Positions 47,561-55,375 of a stretch of 59,763 bases of DNA are shown one piece after another. The position numbers were made by a program, and so were the translations under genes. The notes under the pieces were generated by a model. That model was not told the DNA's origin. It was given only the letters and a program-made list of their open reading frames with translations, and made no database searches. The DNA is taken from the NCBI GenBank assembly GCA_028066595.1, contig JALCBJ010000040.1, forward strand, positions 1-59,763. The letters are read 5' to 3'. The DNA comes from Thermoanaerobaculia bacterium (GTDB lineage: Bacteria; Acidobacteriota; Thermoanaerobaculia; Multivoradales; J023). Within the stretch, counting starts at the first letter, position 1. The number at the start of each line of letters is the position of its first letter.

Positions 47561-49474
47561 ATGAAGCGGGTCGTCGTCGGCACGGCGGGTCATATCGACC
47601 ATGGAAAGACGCGCCTTCTGGAGGCGTTGACCGGGGTCGACTGCGACCGCTGGGCCGAAGAGAAAGCTCGGGGCATCACGATCGACCTCGGATTCACCCA
47701 CCTCGCCGAACCCGATCTGCAGGTGGGCTTCGTCGACATACCCGGACACCAGAAGTTTCTCCACAACGCGCTGGCGGGCCTGGGCGGCATCCGGCTGATG
47801 ATGCTGGTGGTGGCCGCGGACGAAGGCGTGGAGCTACAAACCCGTGAGCACCTCGACGTCTGCCAGCTTCTAGAGATCCCCCATGGTCTGGTCGTGCTGA
47901 CGAAGCGCGATCTAGTGGACGACGAGATGCTCGGTCTGGCCCGGCTAGAGGTCGAGGAGCTGTTGGAGGGCAGCCGCTTCGAAGGCATCCCCATCGTCGA
48001 GGTGTCGAGCACGACGGGGCAAGGAATCGACGAGCTTCGGCAGGCCTTGCTGGCCATCGCACGGGAGATTGCCGTGGACGGCGACGCAGCGGATCCATGC
48101 CGGCTTCCCGTCGACCGCGCGTTTCAGCTCAAGGGCCTTGGCGCCGTGGTCACGGGCACGTTGGTGAGCGGCCGAATCGAGCCCGGTCAGACCCTGGACC
48201 TTCTACCCCGAGGCGAGGGTGGACGCGGTGTCGAGGCCCGAGTCCGCAGCATCCAGGTCCATGGGGAAAATCGCGCGACCGCCGAAGCTGGTGAGCGCAC
48301 GGCACTCCAGCTCACCGGCGTCGGTCTCGACGACTTGGAGCGCGGCGAGCAGTTGGTGACCCAGAACATCTTCGCACCGACCCAGGATCTCGCAGGCCGA
48401 GTGCGTCTCCTACCCGACGCTCCGAAGATCATCAAAGGATGGATCCCGATCCGATTCCATCTCTTCGCCCACGAAGTCATGGGCAAACTGCGTCCGCTCG
48501 ACGGCCCGTTGGAACCTGGCGCGGAAGGAAAGGTGGAGTTGCGTCTGGCCCAGCCGGTGGTCGCGGTACGCGGCGATCGGTTCGTCTTTCGCCGACCCTC
48601 GCCTCCCCTCACCCTCGGAGGCGGACTGGTGCTCGATCCCGCCTGGCGTCGCCGGCGTGGCGGAGACGTGGCTCCCGCCCTACGTCAGCTGGCAACAGAA
48701 GAAGATGCGCTGGTCCTGTGGACAGGGGAGGCCGCGGAACGCGGCGTCGTGCCCGAGCACCTGACGGCACGTCTGGGTTGCCGCACCAAGGACATCGCGC
48801 GTCGCCTCGGCTCACTGTCGAAAGAAGGCCGGCTCCTCAAGGTACCCGGCGGACAGGAGGGACGCTGGCTCCACCCGGAGACCTGCCGCGAGGTCTCACA
48901 ACGCGCCAAGCTCCTGTTGCAGGAGTTCTTCGAGCAACATCGATTGGCGCCCGGCATGCCGAAGGCGGAGTTCCTCGCTCGACTGCTACCGGCCGCTGCC
49001 CGCGAGCTCGGGACGGTATACCTGCGGATGTTGGAGGCCGAAAAAACAGCACAGGTCACCGGCGACGTGGTGAATCTCCCAGGCCGCAAGGTAGAAGGCC
49101 AGCTCACGGGCGAGGAAGGCGACCTGTCCCGTAGGCTGCTGGAGTCCGTCGAATCCGAGGGTCTGACACCACCGTCGCCCGGCGAGCTGGCCCATCGGCT
49201 GGGTGCGAAAGCTCAGATCGTAGAAGGCGTCCTCAAGTTTCTCGTGCAACAGAAGAGAATCGTACGTCTTCCCGGTGGCCTGTTGGTGAGCCGAAAAGCG
49301 GTGGATGAGGTCGCCACCTGGCTGCAGGAGTCGGATTGGGACAGCTTTTCCGTTCCCAGATTCAAAGACCGATTCGGACTGTCGCGCAAATGGGCCATCC
49401 CGCTCCTCGAACAGCTCGACTCGGAGAGAGTCACCCTCCGCGTAGGGGATGAGCGCAAGATCCTAGGCCGATGA
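47561..49474 (+). CDS. selB: Selenocysteine-specific translation elongation factor SelB
   Basis: The protein has 637 aa, near the usual length. The N-terminal GTPase has the P-loop GHIDHGKT (10-17), the switch region GITIDLGF, D-I-P-G-H-Q (G3) and T-K-R-D (G4), all in the SelB style (EEKARGITIDLGF). EF-Tu-like beta barrels follow to about residue 370. The C terminus contains four winged-helix-like segments that in SelB bind the SECIS hairpin of selenoprotein mRNAs. It brings Sec-tRNA to in-frame UGA codons at the ribosome. Its presence means that the organism decodes UGA as selenocysteine, matching the candidate gene at 57806-58075. The genes selA, selC and selD are not in this window. Confidence 0.96.
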   Translation: MKRVVVGTAGHIDHGKTRLLEALTGVDCDRWAEEKARGITIDLGFTHLAEPDLQVGFVDIPGHQKFLHNALAGLGGIRLMMLVVAADEGVELQTREHLDVCQLLEIPHGLVVLTKRDLVDDEMLGLARLEVEELLEGSRFEGIPIVEVSSTTGQGIDELRQALLAIAREIAVDGDAADPCRLPVDRAFQLKGLGAVVTGTLVSGRIEPGQTLDLLPRGEGGRGVEARVRSIQVHGENRATAEAGERTALQLTGVGLDDLERGEQLVTQNIFAPTQDLAGRVRLLPDAPKIIKGWIPIRFHLFAHEVMGKLRPLDGPLEPGAEGKVELRLAQPVVAVRGDRFVFRRPSPPLTLGGGLVLDPAWRRRRGGDVAPALRQLATEEDALVLWTGEAAERGVVPEHLTARLGCRTKDIARRLGSLSKEGRLLKVPGGQEGRWLHPETCREVSQRAKLLLQEFFEQHRLAPGMPKAEFLARLLPAAARELGTVYLRMLEAEKTAQVTGDVVNLPGRKVEGQLTGEEGDLSRRLLESVESEGLTPPSPGELAHRLGAKAQIVEGVLKFLVQQKRIVRLPGGLLVSRKAVDEVATWLQESDWDSFSVPRFKDRFGLSRKWAIPLLEQLDSERVTLRVGDERKILGR

Positions 49475-49563
49475 GGTGCTGTACAATCCAGAACGCGGAA
49501 CCAGATAGCTCTGGCAGCTCCAGAAAGGTCTCTTCGATCGATCAACCGTCCGAGGAACAGTAG

Positions 49564-50271
49564 TTGGAAGACGTGTTTCGCCGTATCTTGGTCGTCGATG
49601 ATGATCCCGACATCGTCACGACGGTAGCCCTGACACTGGAGCTCGAGGGATTCGAGGTGACGACGGCTGGCTCCGCAGAAGAAGCCGAGCGCCGCATCGA
49701 ACAGCACGGCCTGCCCCACCTTGCGCTGGTGGACATCATGATGCCGGGCACGGACGGTCTGGAATTCTGCCGCAAGGTGCAGAGCTACTGCGACCTACCC
49801 GTGATCTTGCTCACGGCGGTCGACGACGACGAAACGAAAGTCCGTTCGATCGAAGAGGTCGCCGAAGACTACGTCACCAAACCTTTCCATCCTCCGGAGC
49901 TCGTCGCGAGGCTGAAGCGAGTTCTCCGGCGTCTGGGGAACTTCGAGTTCCGCCTCGAACCGGAGACTCGTATCGACGAGAATCTGGCGGTGGACTTTGC
50001 TGGCAAGCGGGCCAAGGTCGGAGAAAAAGACGTATCGCTGACTCCCACCGAGACAAAGATCCTCTACATCCTGGTCGCCAACGCTCGTCGTACGGTTCGA
50101 ACCGATTTCCTGCTAGGCCGGCTGTGGCCTCACGACGAGGTCTTCGAAGATACTCTCCGAGTCCATGTACACCGCTTGCGCCAGAAGATCGAGCCCAACG
50201 TCTCCAGTCCGCGCTACCTCGTGACCCATCGTGGCGAAGGTTACGTCTTCCTTCCGGAGCAAGCGTCCTAG
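49564..50271 (+). CDS. OmpR/PhoB-family response regulator
   Basis: The TTG start at 49564 has GAGGA seven bases upstream and gives 235 aa. The receiver domain (1-125) has the acidic pocket in VVDDDPD, phospho-acceptor Asp57 in LVDIMMPG and the conserved Lys in YVTKPF. The effector (about 140-232) is a winged helix of the OmpR type with LTPTETKILYIL, a recognition helix in EDTLRVHVHRLRQKI, and the terminal GEGYVF. It should bind DNA as a dimer when phosphorylated. No histidine kinase lies next to it, so the partner is encoded elsewhere. A TACAAT at about 49489 could be its -10 element. Targets are unknown. Confidence 0.92.
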   Translation: MEDVFRRILVVDDDPDIVTTVALTLELEGFEVTTAGSAEEAERRIEQHGLPHLALVDIMMPGTDGLEFCRKVQSYCDLPVILLTAVDDDETKVRSIEEVAEDYVTKPFHPPELVARLKRVLRRLGNFEFRLEPETRIDENLAVDFAGKRAKVGEKDVSLTPTETKILYILVANARRTVRTDFLLGRLWPHDEVFEDTLRVHVHRLRQKIEPNVSSPRYLVTHRGEGYVFLPEQAS

Positions 50272-50702
50272 CAGCCGGGCGGACTACGCTCCCTTCCTCG
50301 CGATACAGGGGCCTCGGAAGCTCGTCGATCGAGACGACTCCCACCGTGTCGGGCTGGGAACGCTTCTGCCGATCCTCCTGCTGGCGACCGTTGCGGCGAC
50401 GAGTGCGCCGTGTGTTGATCCGGCGCTGCGCCGCGGATGCTCGGACCGTTGCGCCGGTGCGATCCGTCGTGCCCGTGCGATCCCGGCGGCACGCGCGTTT
50501 CTCTAACTGACGGAACGGACGTGGTCCGCTCGGCCGCTCCCGTTTCGGCATCGTTCCCGATCGATCGGCATCCAGGAGGCCCTATGCATACTCGACTCTC
50601 GGGATTGCACCTCATTTGCCTATGCAAATAGGACGGGGTAAGCTGCCGCGGTCGGGATCCACACCCATCGAATGCAACCCTACTTCCTTCTGGGAGCTGC
50701 GT
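50272..50702 (+). other. 431-bp gap between response regulator and HzsA-like gene
   Basis: No family-supported coding region is seen here. The only feature with a good ribosome site is a 15-codon reading frame at 50584-50631. The rest is GC-rich with no clear terminator hairpin or promoter. It probably holds the 3' end of the regulator transcript and the leader of the downstream gene. Confidence 0.5.
50584..50631 (+). CDS. Possible 15-aa leader peptide
   Basis: An ATG five bases after a perfect AGGAGG opens a short frame, MHTRLSGLHLICLCK, that stops 71 bp before the start of the HzsA-like gene. The last codons overlap an inverted repeat, ttgc-ctat-gcaa. A strong ribosome site on such a short frame suggests a leader peptide or a translated 5' region, but chance is quite possible. 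Confidence 0.3.
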   Translation: MHTRLSGLHLICLCK

Positions 50703-52949
50703 ATGTCCCCGACTCTTCGTCCGTCTACCCGTCGCTTGTTCCTCGCGGCCCTCGCGATCGTTCTGCTGCCGATGGCCGCGGCAGCCGTCGAGTGCACCGT
50801 TTCACAAACGGGTGGCCTGTCCGGTTTGCCCAACCCGGTTCTCTTCGTCACGCAGTATCCGGTTCCCGTCGACTTCGCCACGATCGGCTCGACCTTCGCC
50901 AACCACATGTCCTCGATGCAGCAGGTGGGCCGCGGCGGCGATCTCTGGATCCTCTATACCGACGGCTCTCTATGCAACATCACTCGCGAGGCTGGTTTCG
51001 GCATCGCCGGCAGCAGCCATACCACGGCGAGCGCTCTGGCGGTGCGGGATCCTCACGTCCATTGGGACGGCACGAAAGCGCTCGTGAGCATGGTGCTCGG
51101 CGCGCCGACACAGCAGTATGAGTGGCTCGACTTCTACTGGCAGATCTACGAGGTCACGGGACTCGGCCAGAGCGAGGTGGTGTCCATCACGCGGATTAGC
51201 GGGCAGCCGGACAATTTCAACAATGTCTCGCCGATCTATGGCTCCGACGGGCGCATTCTCTTCACCTCCGATCGGCCGCGGGATGGTCACTCTCACCTAT
51301 ACCCGCAGCTGGACGAATACGAGTCGACGCCGACGATCACCGGACTGTGGGCTCTGGATGTGAACACCCAGGAGCTCGAGCTCCTCGACCACGCGCCCTC
51401 GGGTGTCTTCACGCCGATCGTCGACAGCTTCGGTCGGGTGCTCTTCACCCGCTGGGATCACTTGCAACGCGACCAGCAAGCCGACGAAGGCCAGCCTGAA
51501 GCATTCGACTGGCCGAACGAAGAGCCGGGTGCCAACACGTCAGCCGCAGCCGACGTCTTCCCCGAGCCCCGCACGAATGCTCCGGCTCCGCTCAACGATC
51601 ACCGCTTCAACCACTTTTTTCCTTGGATGATCAACGCCGACGGCACCGAACACGAGACACTGAATCACGTGGGGCGACACGAGTTCCATCACTACTTCAA
51701 TCGCAATCGTTCCGACGACAGCAACCTCGAAGAGTTCATCCTTTCGATCGCGACGGAGACCGCCAACGACGACCCGATCCTGAACTTCTTCCAGATGAAG
51801 GAGGACCCGACCACGGCTGGAAGGTATTTCGCGGTCGAAGCTCCGGAATTCAATACCCACGCTTCAGGAGGAATCTTCCGCATCGACGCGCCTCCGAGCC
51901 TGGCAGCCGATCAGATCGCCGTCACCTACCTCAACCATCCCGACACCCACGACTACGTCGAAGACGGGGATCCGATCCCGCCCGGCCACAGCGGTCACTA
52001 CCGGGACCCGCTACCTCTCTCCGACGGTGCTCTTCTCGCTGCCCACACCTTCGAGACTCACGAGGTCGAGAATCTCGGCACGAGGGCCAATCCCGACGCG
52101 AACTACGACTTCCGCCTCAAAAGAATCGTGCAGAACGGTCAGTACTTCGAATCCGGTGCGGCGCTGACCGGACCCGGTGGCATCTCGCGGACCGTACAGT
52201 TCTGGGATCCAGACGTACAGGTGACCTACAGCGGACCCTTCTGGGAGCTTTCTCCCGTAGAAGTGCGGTCCCGTCCCCAGCCGCCTCTGCTCACGGAGCC
52301 GGCTCTACCCGGCCCGGAGTCACAGATCTTCACGGAAGAAAACATCGACGAGAACGCATTCCGCGACTATCTGGAAGAGAACGACCTGGCGCTGATCGTC
52401 AGCCGTGACGTCACGACGCGCGATGCTGCGGACCTCCAGCAGCCCTACAACCTGCGGGTGCCCGGCGGAGCCCAAACCGTAGGCGCCGGCGGCACTGTCT
52501 ATGACGTCCGCTATCTGCAGCTCTTCCAAGGCGACCAGATCCGCGGCTACACGAGCCGCGACGGCCGGCGCGTGCTGGCGACGCCGATGCACGGGATAGA
52601 CAATCCACCGAGCAACGGGGCTCCGGGCAGCGTGACCCTGGGACAAGACGGCTCGCTGGCTGCTTTCGTTCCAGCCCAGCGAGCGCTCAGCTGGCAGCTC
52701 ACTTCGCCCACCAACGAGCCGGTGGTACGAGAGCGCTACTGGCTGACCTTCCAACCGGGAGAGATTCGCGTCTGCGCGTCGTGTCACGGTCTCAACAGTG
52801 AGGATCAGATCGGCGCCGGCGTGCCGACCAACCCGCCCGAAGCACTCCGCACCTTGCTCCAGTTCTGGCTCGCGGAAACTACCGGCATCTTCGAGGACGG
52901 CTTCGAGTCGGGCACGCTGGACGCCTGGTCCGCATCGATCGGGGACTGA
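50703..52949 (+). CDS. Exported HzsA-like propeller/c-type haem protein with C-terminal DGFES motif
   Basis: The ATG at 50703 follows GGGAG by seven bases and starts a signal peptide (LFLAALAIVLLPMAAAA). The 748-aa protein resembles the middle-domain family of hydrazine synthase alpha subunits: Asp-rich propeller text such as RILFTSDRPRDGHSHLYPQL and VLFTRWDHLQRD, an NHFFPWMINADGTEHETLNH segment, and near the end one haem c site, CASCHG. True HzsA binds two haems and works in anammox bacteria; only one CxxCH is seen here, so hydrazine synthesis is not implied. The final residues DGFESGTLDAWSASIGD carry the window's shared C-terminal motif. It is probably a periplasmic or surface redox protein. 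Confidence 0.78.
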   Translation: MSPTLRPSTRRLFLAALAIVLLPMAAAAVECTVSQTGGLSGLPNPVLFVTQYPVPVDFATIGSTFANHMSSMQQVGRGGDLWILYTDGSLCNITREAGFGIAGSSHTTASALAVRDPHVHWDGTKALVSMVLGAPTQQYEWLDFYWQIYEVTGLGQSEVVSITRISGQPDNFNNVSPIYGSDGRILFTSDRPRDGHSHLYPQLDEYESTPTITGLWALDVNTQELELLDHAPSGVFTPIVDSFGRVLFTRWDHLQRDQQADEGQPEAFDWPNEEPGANTSAAADVFPEPRTNAPAPLNDHRFNHFFPWMINADGTEHETLNHVGRHEFHHYFNRNRSDDSNLEEFILSIATETANDDPILNFFQMKEDPTTAGRYFAVEAPEFNTHASGGIFRIDAPPSLAADQIAVTYLNHPDTHDYVEDGDPIPPGHSGHYRDPLPLSDGALLAAHTFETHEVENLGTRANPDANYDFRLKRIVQNGQYFESGAALTGPGGISRTVQFWDPDVQVTYSGPFWELSPVEVRSRPQPPLLTEPALPGPESQIFTEENIDENAFRDYLEENDLALIVSRDVTTRDAADLQQPYNLRVPGGAQTVGAGGTVYDVRYLQLFQGDQIRGYTSRDGRRVLATPMHGIDNPPSNGAPGSVTLGQDGSLAAFVPAQRALSWQLTSPTNEPVVRERYWLTFQPGEIRVCASCHGLNSEDQIGAGVPTNPPEALRTLLQFWLAETTGIFEDGFESGTLDAWSASIGD

Positions 52950-53025
52950 GGGCGTCCGACGGCCTTCAGGTTCCTGATCTCGGCAGCCGCCCGCGCTTCA
53001 AACGCATCGAGCGGCTCTCACCTCG

Positions 53026-54093
53026 TCACGAGAAACTCGCGCCAAAGCGTCGATTGCGTAGCACCACCCAGGCGATCACCGGAGTTCCCAAGAGCGCCGT
53101 GACGGCGTTGAGGGGGAGCACGGAAGAGCTTCCTGGCAGCTGTGCCACCAGGTCTGCCGCCAGGGCGACCACCGCCCCGAGAAGTGCGGAGGCAGGTAGC
53201 AAAATCCGATGCGCCGAAGTCCCCCACAGACCTCGAGCCAGATGCGGTACTGCCACGCCGATGAATCCGATCGGCCCACAGAACGCGGTGACACTTCCAG
53301 CCAACACTGCTGTGGCAACGAGTACTATCGAGCGCACGGCAGTGACCCGCACACCCAACGCTCGCGCGTGGCCTTCGCCCAACAACAGTGCATCGAGGGG
53401 CTTGGCCAACGCCATCGATCCGACAAGCCCCACCAGCAACAGCGGAGCCAGTACCAGAAGCTCCTGCCAGGTGACGCCGAAGGATCCGAAAGTCCACACT
53501 ACATAGGCCTGGATCCGCTCCGCCATGGCGAAATGCAGCAGGACCGTCACCAGGGCGCCTGTGGCGTAGCCGAAGAGCATCCCCAGAATGAGCAGGGCCA
53601 GGATCGAGACCCGGCGTGCGGTCACCAGCACCAAGCCCAATGCCAGACCAGCGCCAGCGCTGGCGGCTGCCGCGACTGCCAGATCCTCCCCCACCCCCAA
53701 GGTCGCCAGGAGACTGGCACCGCTAGCGCCCGTCGTCAGCACCACCAGAGCTACGCCGAGACTGGCCCCCGAGCTGATGCCGAGAACGAATGGCCCGGCG
53801 AGCGGGTTTCGGAACAACGTCTGCATGAGCAGACCTGACACCGCCAACGCACCGCCGGCTAGGAGTGCCGCGACCGCCTTGGGTAGCCGAAAGTGCAACA
53901 CGATGCGCGTCCAAGAATCCTGGGAGGCTTCGCCGAAAGCCAGTACCTTCAGCACCTCGCTCCCAGGGATACGGACCGATCCGAGCGCCAGGTCGAGGAG
54001 GAAGAGAAGCGCGACACCGCCAGCCAACAGAAGCCAGATCACCGGTCGGGTGAAGCTCTGCCTCTTGTCTCCACCGGCGCCGGAAGTCGTCAT
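53026..54093 (-). CDS. btuC: ABC transporter permease, FecCD/BtuC type (corrinoid uptake)
   Basis: The protein has 355 aa and about ten hydrophobic helices, the usual FecCD/BtuC form. Family signatures include GGALAVSGLLMQTLFRNPLAGP, AspxxG-like loops, the coupling segment LGEGHARALGV that meets the ATPase, and FCGPIGFIGVAVPHLAR. It forms the inner-membrane channel for corrinoids delivered by the binding protein. Its ATG overlaps the stop of the binding-protein gene by 4 nt. A BtuD-type ATPase gene is missing from the window: the next gene is convergent. The riboswitch upstream of the operon supports cobalamin rather than iron. Confidence 0.88.
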   Translation of the reverse strand: MTTSGAGGDKRQSFTRPVIWLLLAGGVALLFLLDLALGSVRIPGSEVLKVLAFGEASQDSWTRIVLHFRLPKAVAALLAGGALAVSGLLMQTLFRNPLAGPFVLGISSGASLGVALVVLTTGASGASLLATLGVGEDLAVAAAASAGAGLALGLVLVTARRVSILALLILGMLFGYATGALVTVLLHFAMAERIQAYVVWTFGSFGVTWQELLVLAPLLLVGLVGSMALAKPLDALLLGEGHARALGVRVTAVRSIVLVATAVLAGSVTAFCGPIGFIGVAVPHLARGLWGTSAHRILLPASALLGAVVALAADLVAQLPGSSSVLPLNAVTALLGTPVIAWVVLRNRRFGASFS

Positions 54094-55283
54094 TCGGGCT
54101 CCAACTGGCGATGGTAGATCAGCTCGTGGGCCGGAAGCAGCTCCGGACGAAAGATCCTGATCAGGTCCGCCAACACTCGGTCAGGCCGGGCAGCGCCGCT
54201 CTCCCAGAAGTCGTTGCCACCGAGCCCGTTGGTGCGACGGTCGTTCGAGTACACCTTGCCTTCGCGTGCGGCCCGGAAGTCGCCGAGCCGCGGATCCGCT
54301 GCGACAATCTGCTGCAAGCTGCTCCAGGAAGACGGGTACAGCCAGACCTCGGCGTCCAGGGACTTCTCGTACACGGCCTCGATGTCGAGTGGTAGCGCAC
54401 CCGTGGATCCTTCGTCCGCCCACAGGTAACGCGCACCGGCGTCGGCCAGGAATTGGGCCGTATAGCTACGCCCCCCGGGTACGTACCAAACGTCGTTCCA
54501 CGGCCCACCCGTGAACACGGTCGGCGCGACACGATCGGGCTCACGTTCCAGGTCCGCTGCAACTCGCTCCGCCAGAGCGCGATATGCCGTCTCCACTTCC
54601 TCGAAGGCGGCCTTGGCCTCGTCGAAGCGACCGAGCAGAACCCCGGTCACGACGACCCACTCCGCTCGGCCGAGCGGTGAAGCCTCGAGAAACGTCGGCA
54701 TGATGACGATCGGCACTCCGGCCGCTTCGACGTGAGCCAACCGTTCGAGCTCCGAGCGCGCCATGAAATCGGCCAACACCGCATCGGGAGCTGCTTCGAG
54801 CAACAGCTCCGGATGGAGCCGCGACCCGCCGCCCATTTCCGCCACGGAGCCAGACTCGATCTGTCGGCGTACAGATGGCGACGACGGATGGTCCAACTCG
54901 GAGTGGCCCACCAGAACCTCGGCCATGTCGAGAACTTCGAGATGCGCCACTTCGGTGGTGGACGTGGTGACCAGCCGGCGCACCGGCAGCTGCACGGTCC
55001 GGCCGTCATCCGCGGACGGCCCCGATCCTTCGGGCAGCAACGTATAACGAAGTCCCGAGCCAGGGACCGCCGGATCGTGCCACGGAGGCCAAATGGTGAG
55101 GATCCACGCACCGCCGGCCGGCTCGAGCCGGAAGCGTTCGGCATAGCGCGGCTCGTATGCCGAATCCGCGACGGGTCGAGCCGTCTCGGACGGAAGCCGC
55201 CCTGGTTCTGCCTGACCGCAGGACAGGCAGAACAGGGCGACCAGGACGCATAGGCGAGGCACAACCTCCTCTCCCCACCCCAT
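54090..55283 (-). CDS. btuF: ABC transporter substrate-binding protein, BtuF/FecB type
   Basis: From the ATG at 55283 the protein has 397 aa; a GTG at 55262 with GGAG eight bases upstream is an equal alternative. A short hydrophobic signal ends at a Cys (FCLSCG), suggesting a lipoprotein. The body has the two-lobed helical-backbone binding-protein pattern: RRLVTTSTTEVAHLEVLD, PELLLEAAPDAVLADF, a long linking helix with Glu/Ala repeats, and VYSNDRRTNGLGGNDFWESG. It would hand corrinoid from the outer-membrane receptor to the BtuC permease. It lies between btuB (92-bp gap) and btuC (4-nt overlap), all under the riboswitch. Iron-siderophore specificity is the alternative. Confidence 0.83.
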   Translation of the reverse strand: MGWGEEVVPRLCVLVALFCLSCGQAEPGRLPSETARPVADSAYEPRYAERFRLEPAGGAWILTIWPPWHDPAVPGSGLRYTLLPEGSGPSADDGRTVQLPVRRLVTTSTTEVAHLEVLDMAEVLVGHSELDHPSSPSVRRQIESGSVAEMGGGSRLHPELLLEAAPDAVLADFMARSELERLAHVEAAGVPIVIMPTFLEASPLGRAEWVVVTGVLLGRFDEAKAAFEEVETAYRALAERVAADLEREPDRVAPTVFTGGPWNDVWYVPGGRSYTAQFLADAGARYLWADEGSTGALPLDIEAVYEKSLDAEVWLYPSSWSSLQQIVAADPRLGDFRAAREGKVYSNDRRTNGLGGNDFWESGAARPDRVLADLIRIFRPELLPAHELIYHRQLEPE

Positions 55284-55375
55284 CCCATCTCGACGAGATA
55301 TGGGGAGCCGACGAGACACAGGTCTCGAAGCCCTCGGGCGGGAGACGAAAACGGGGAGACGAGAGATGCCTCGCC

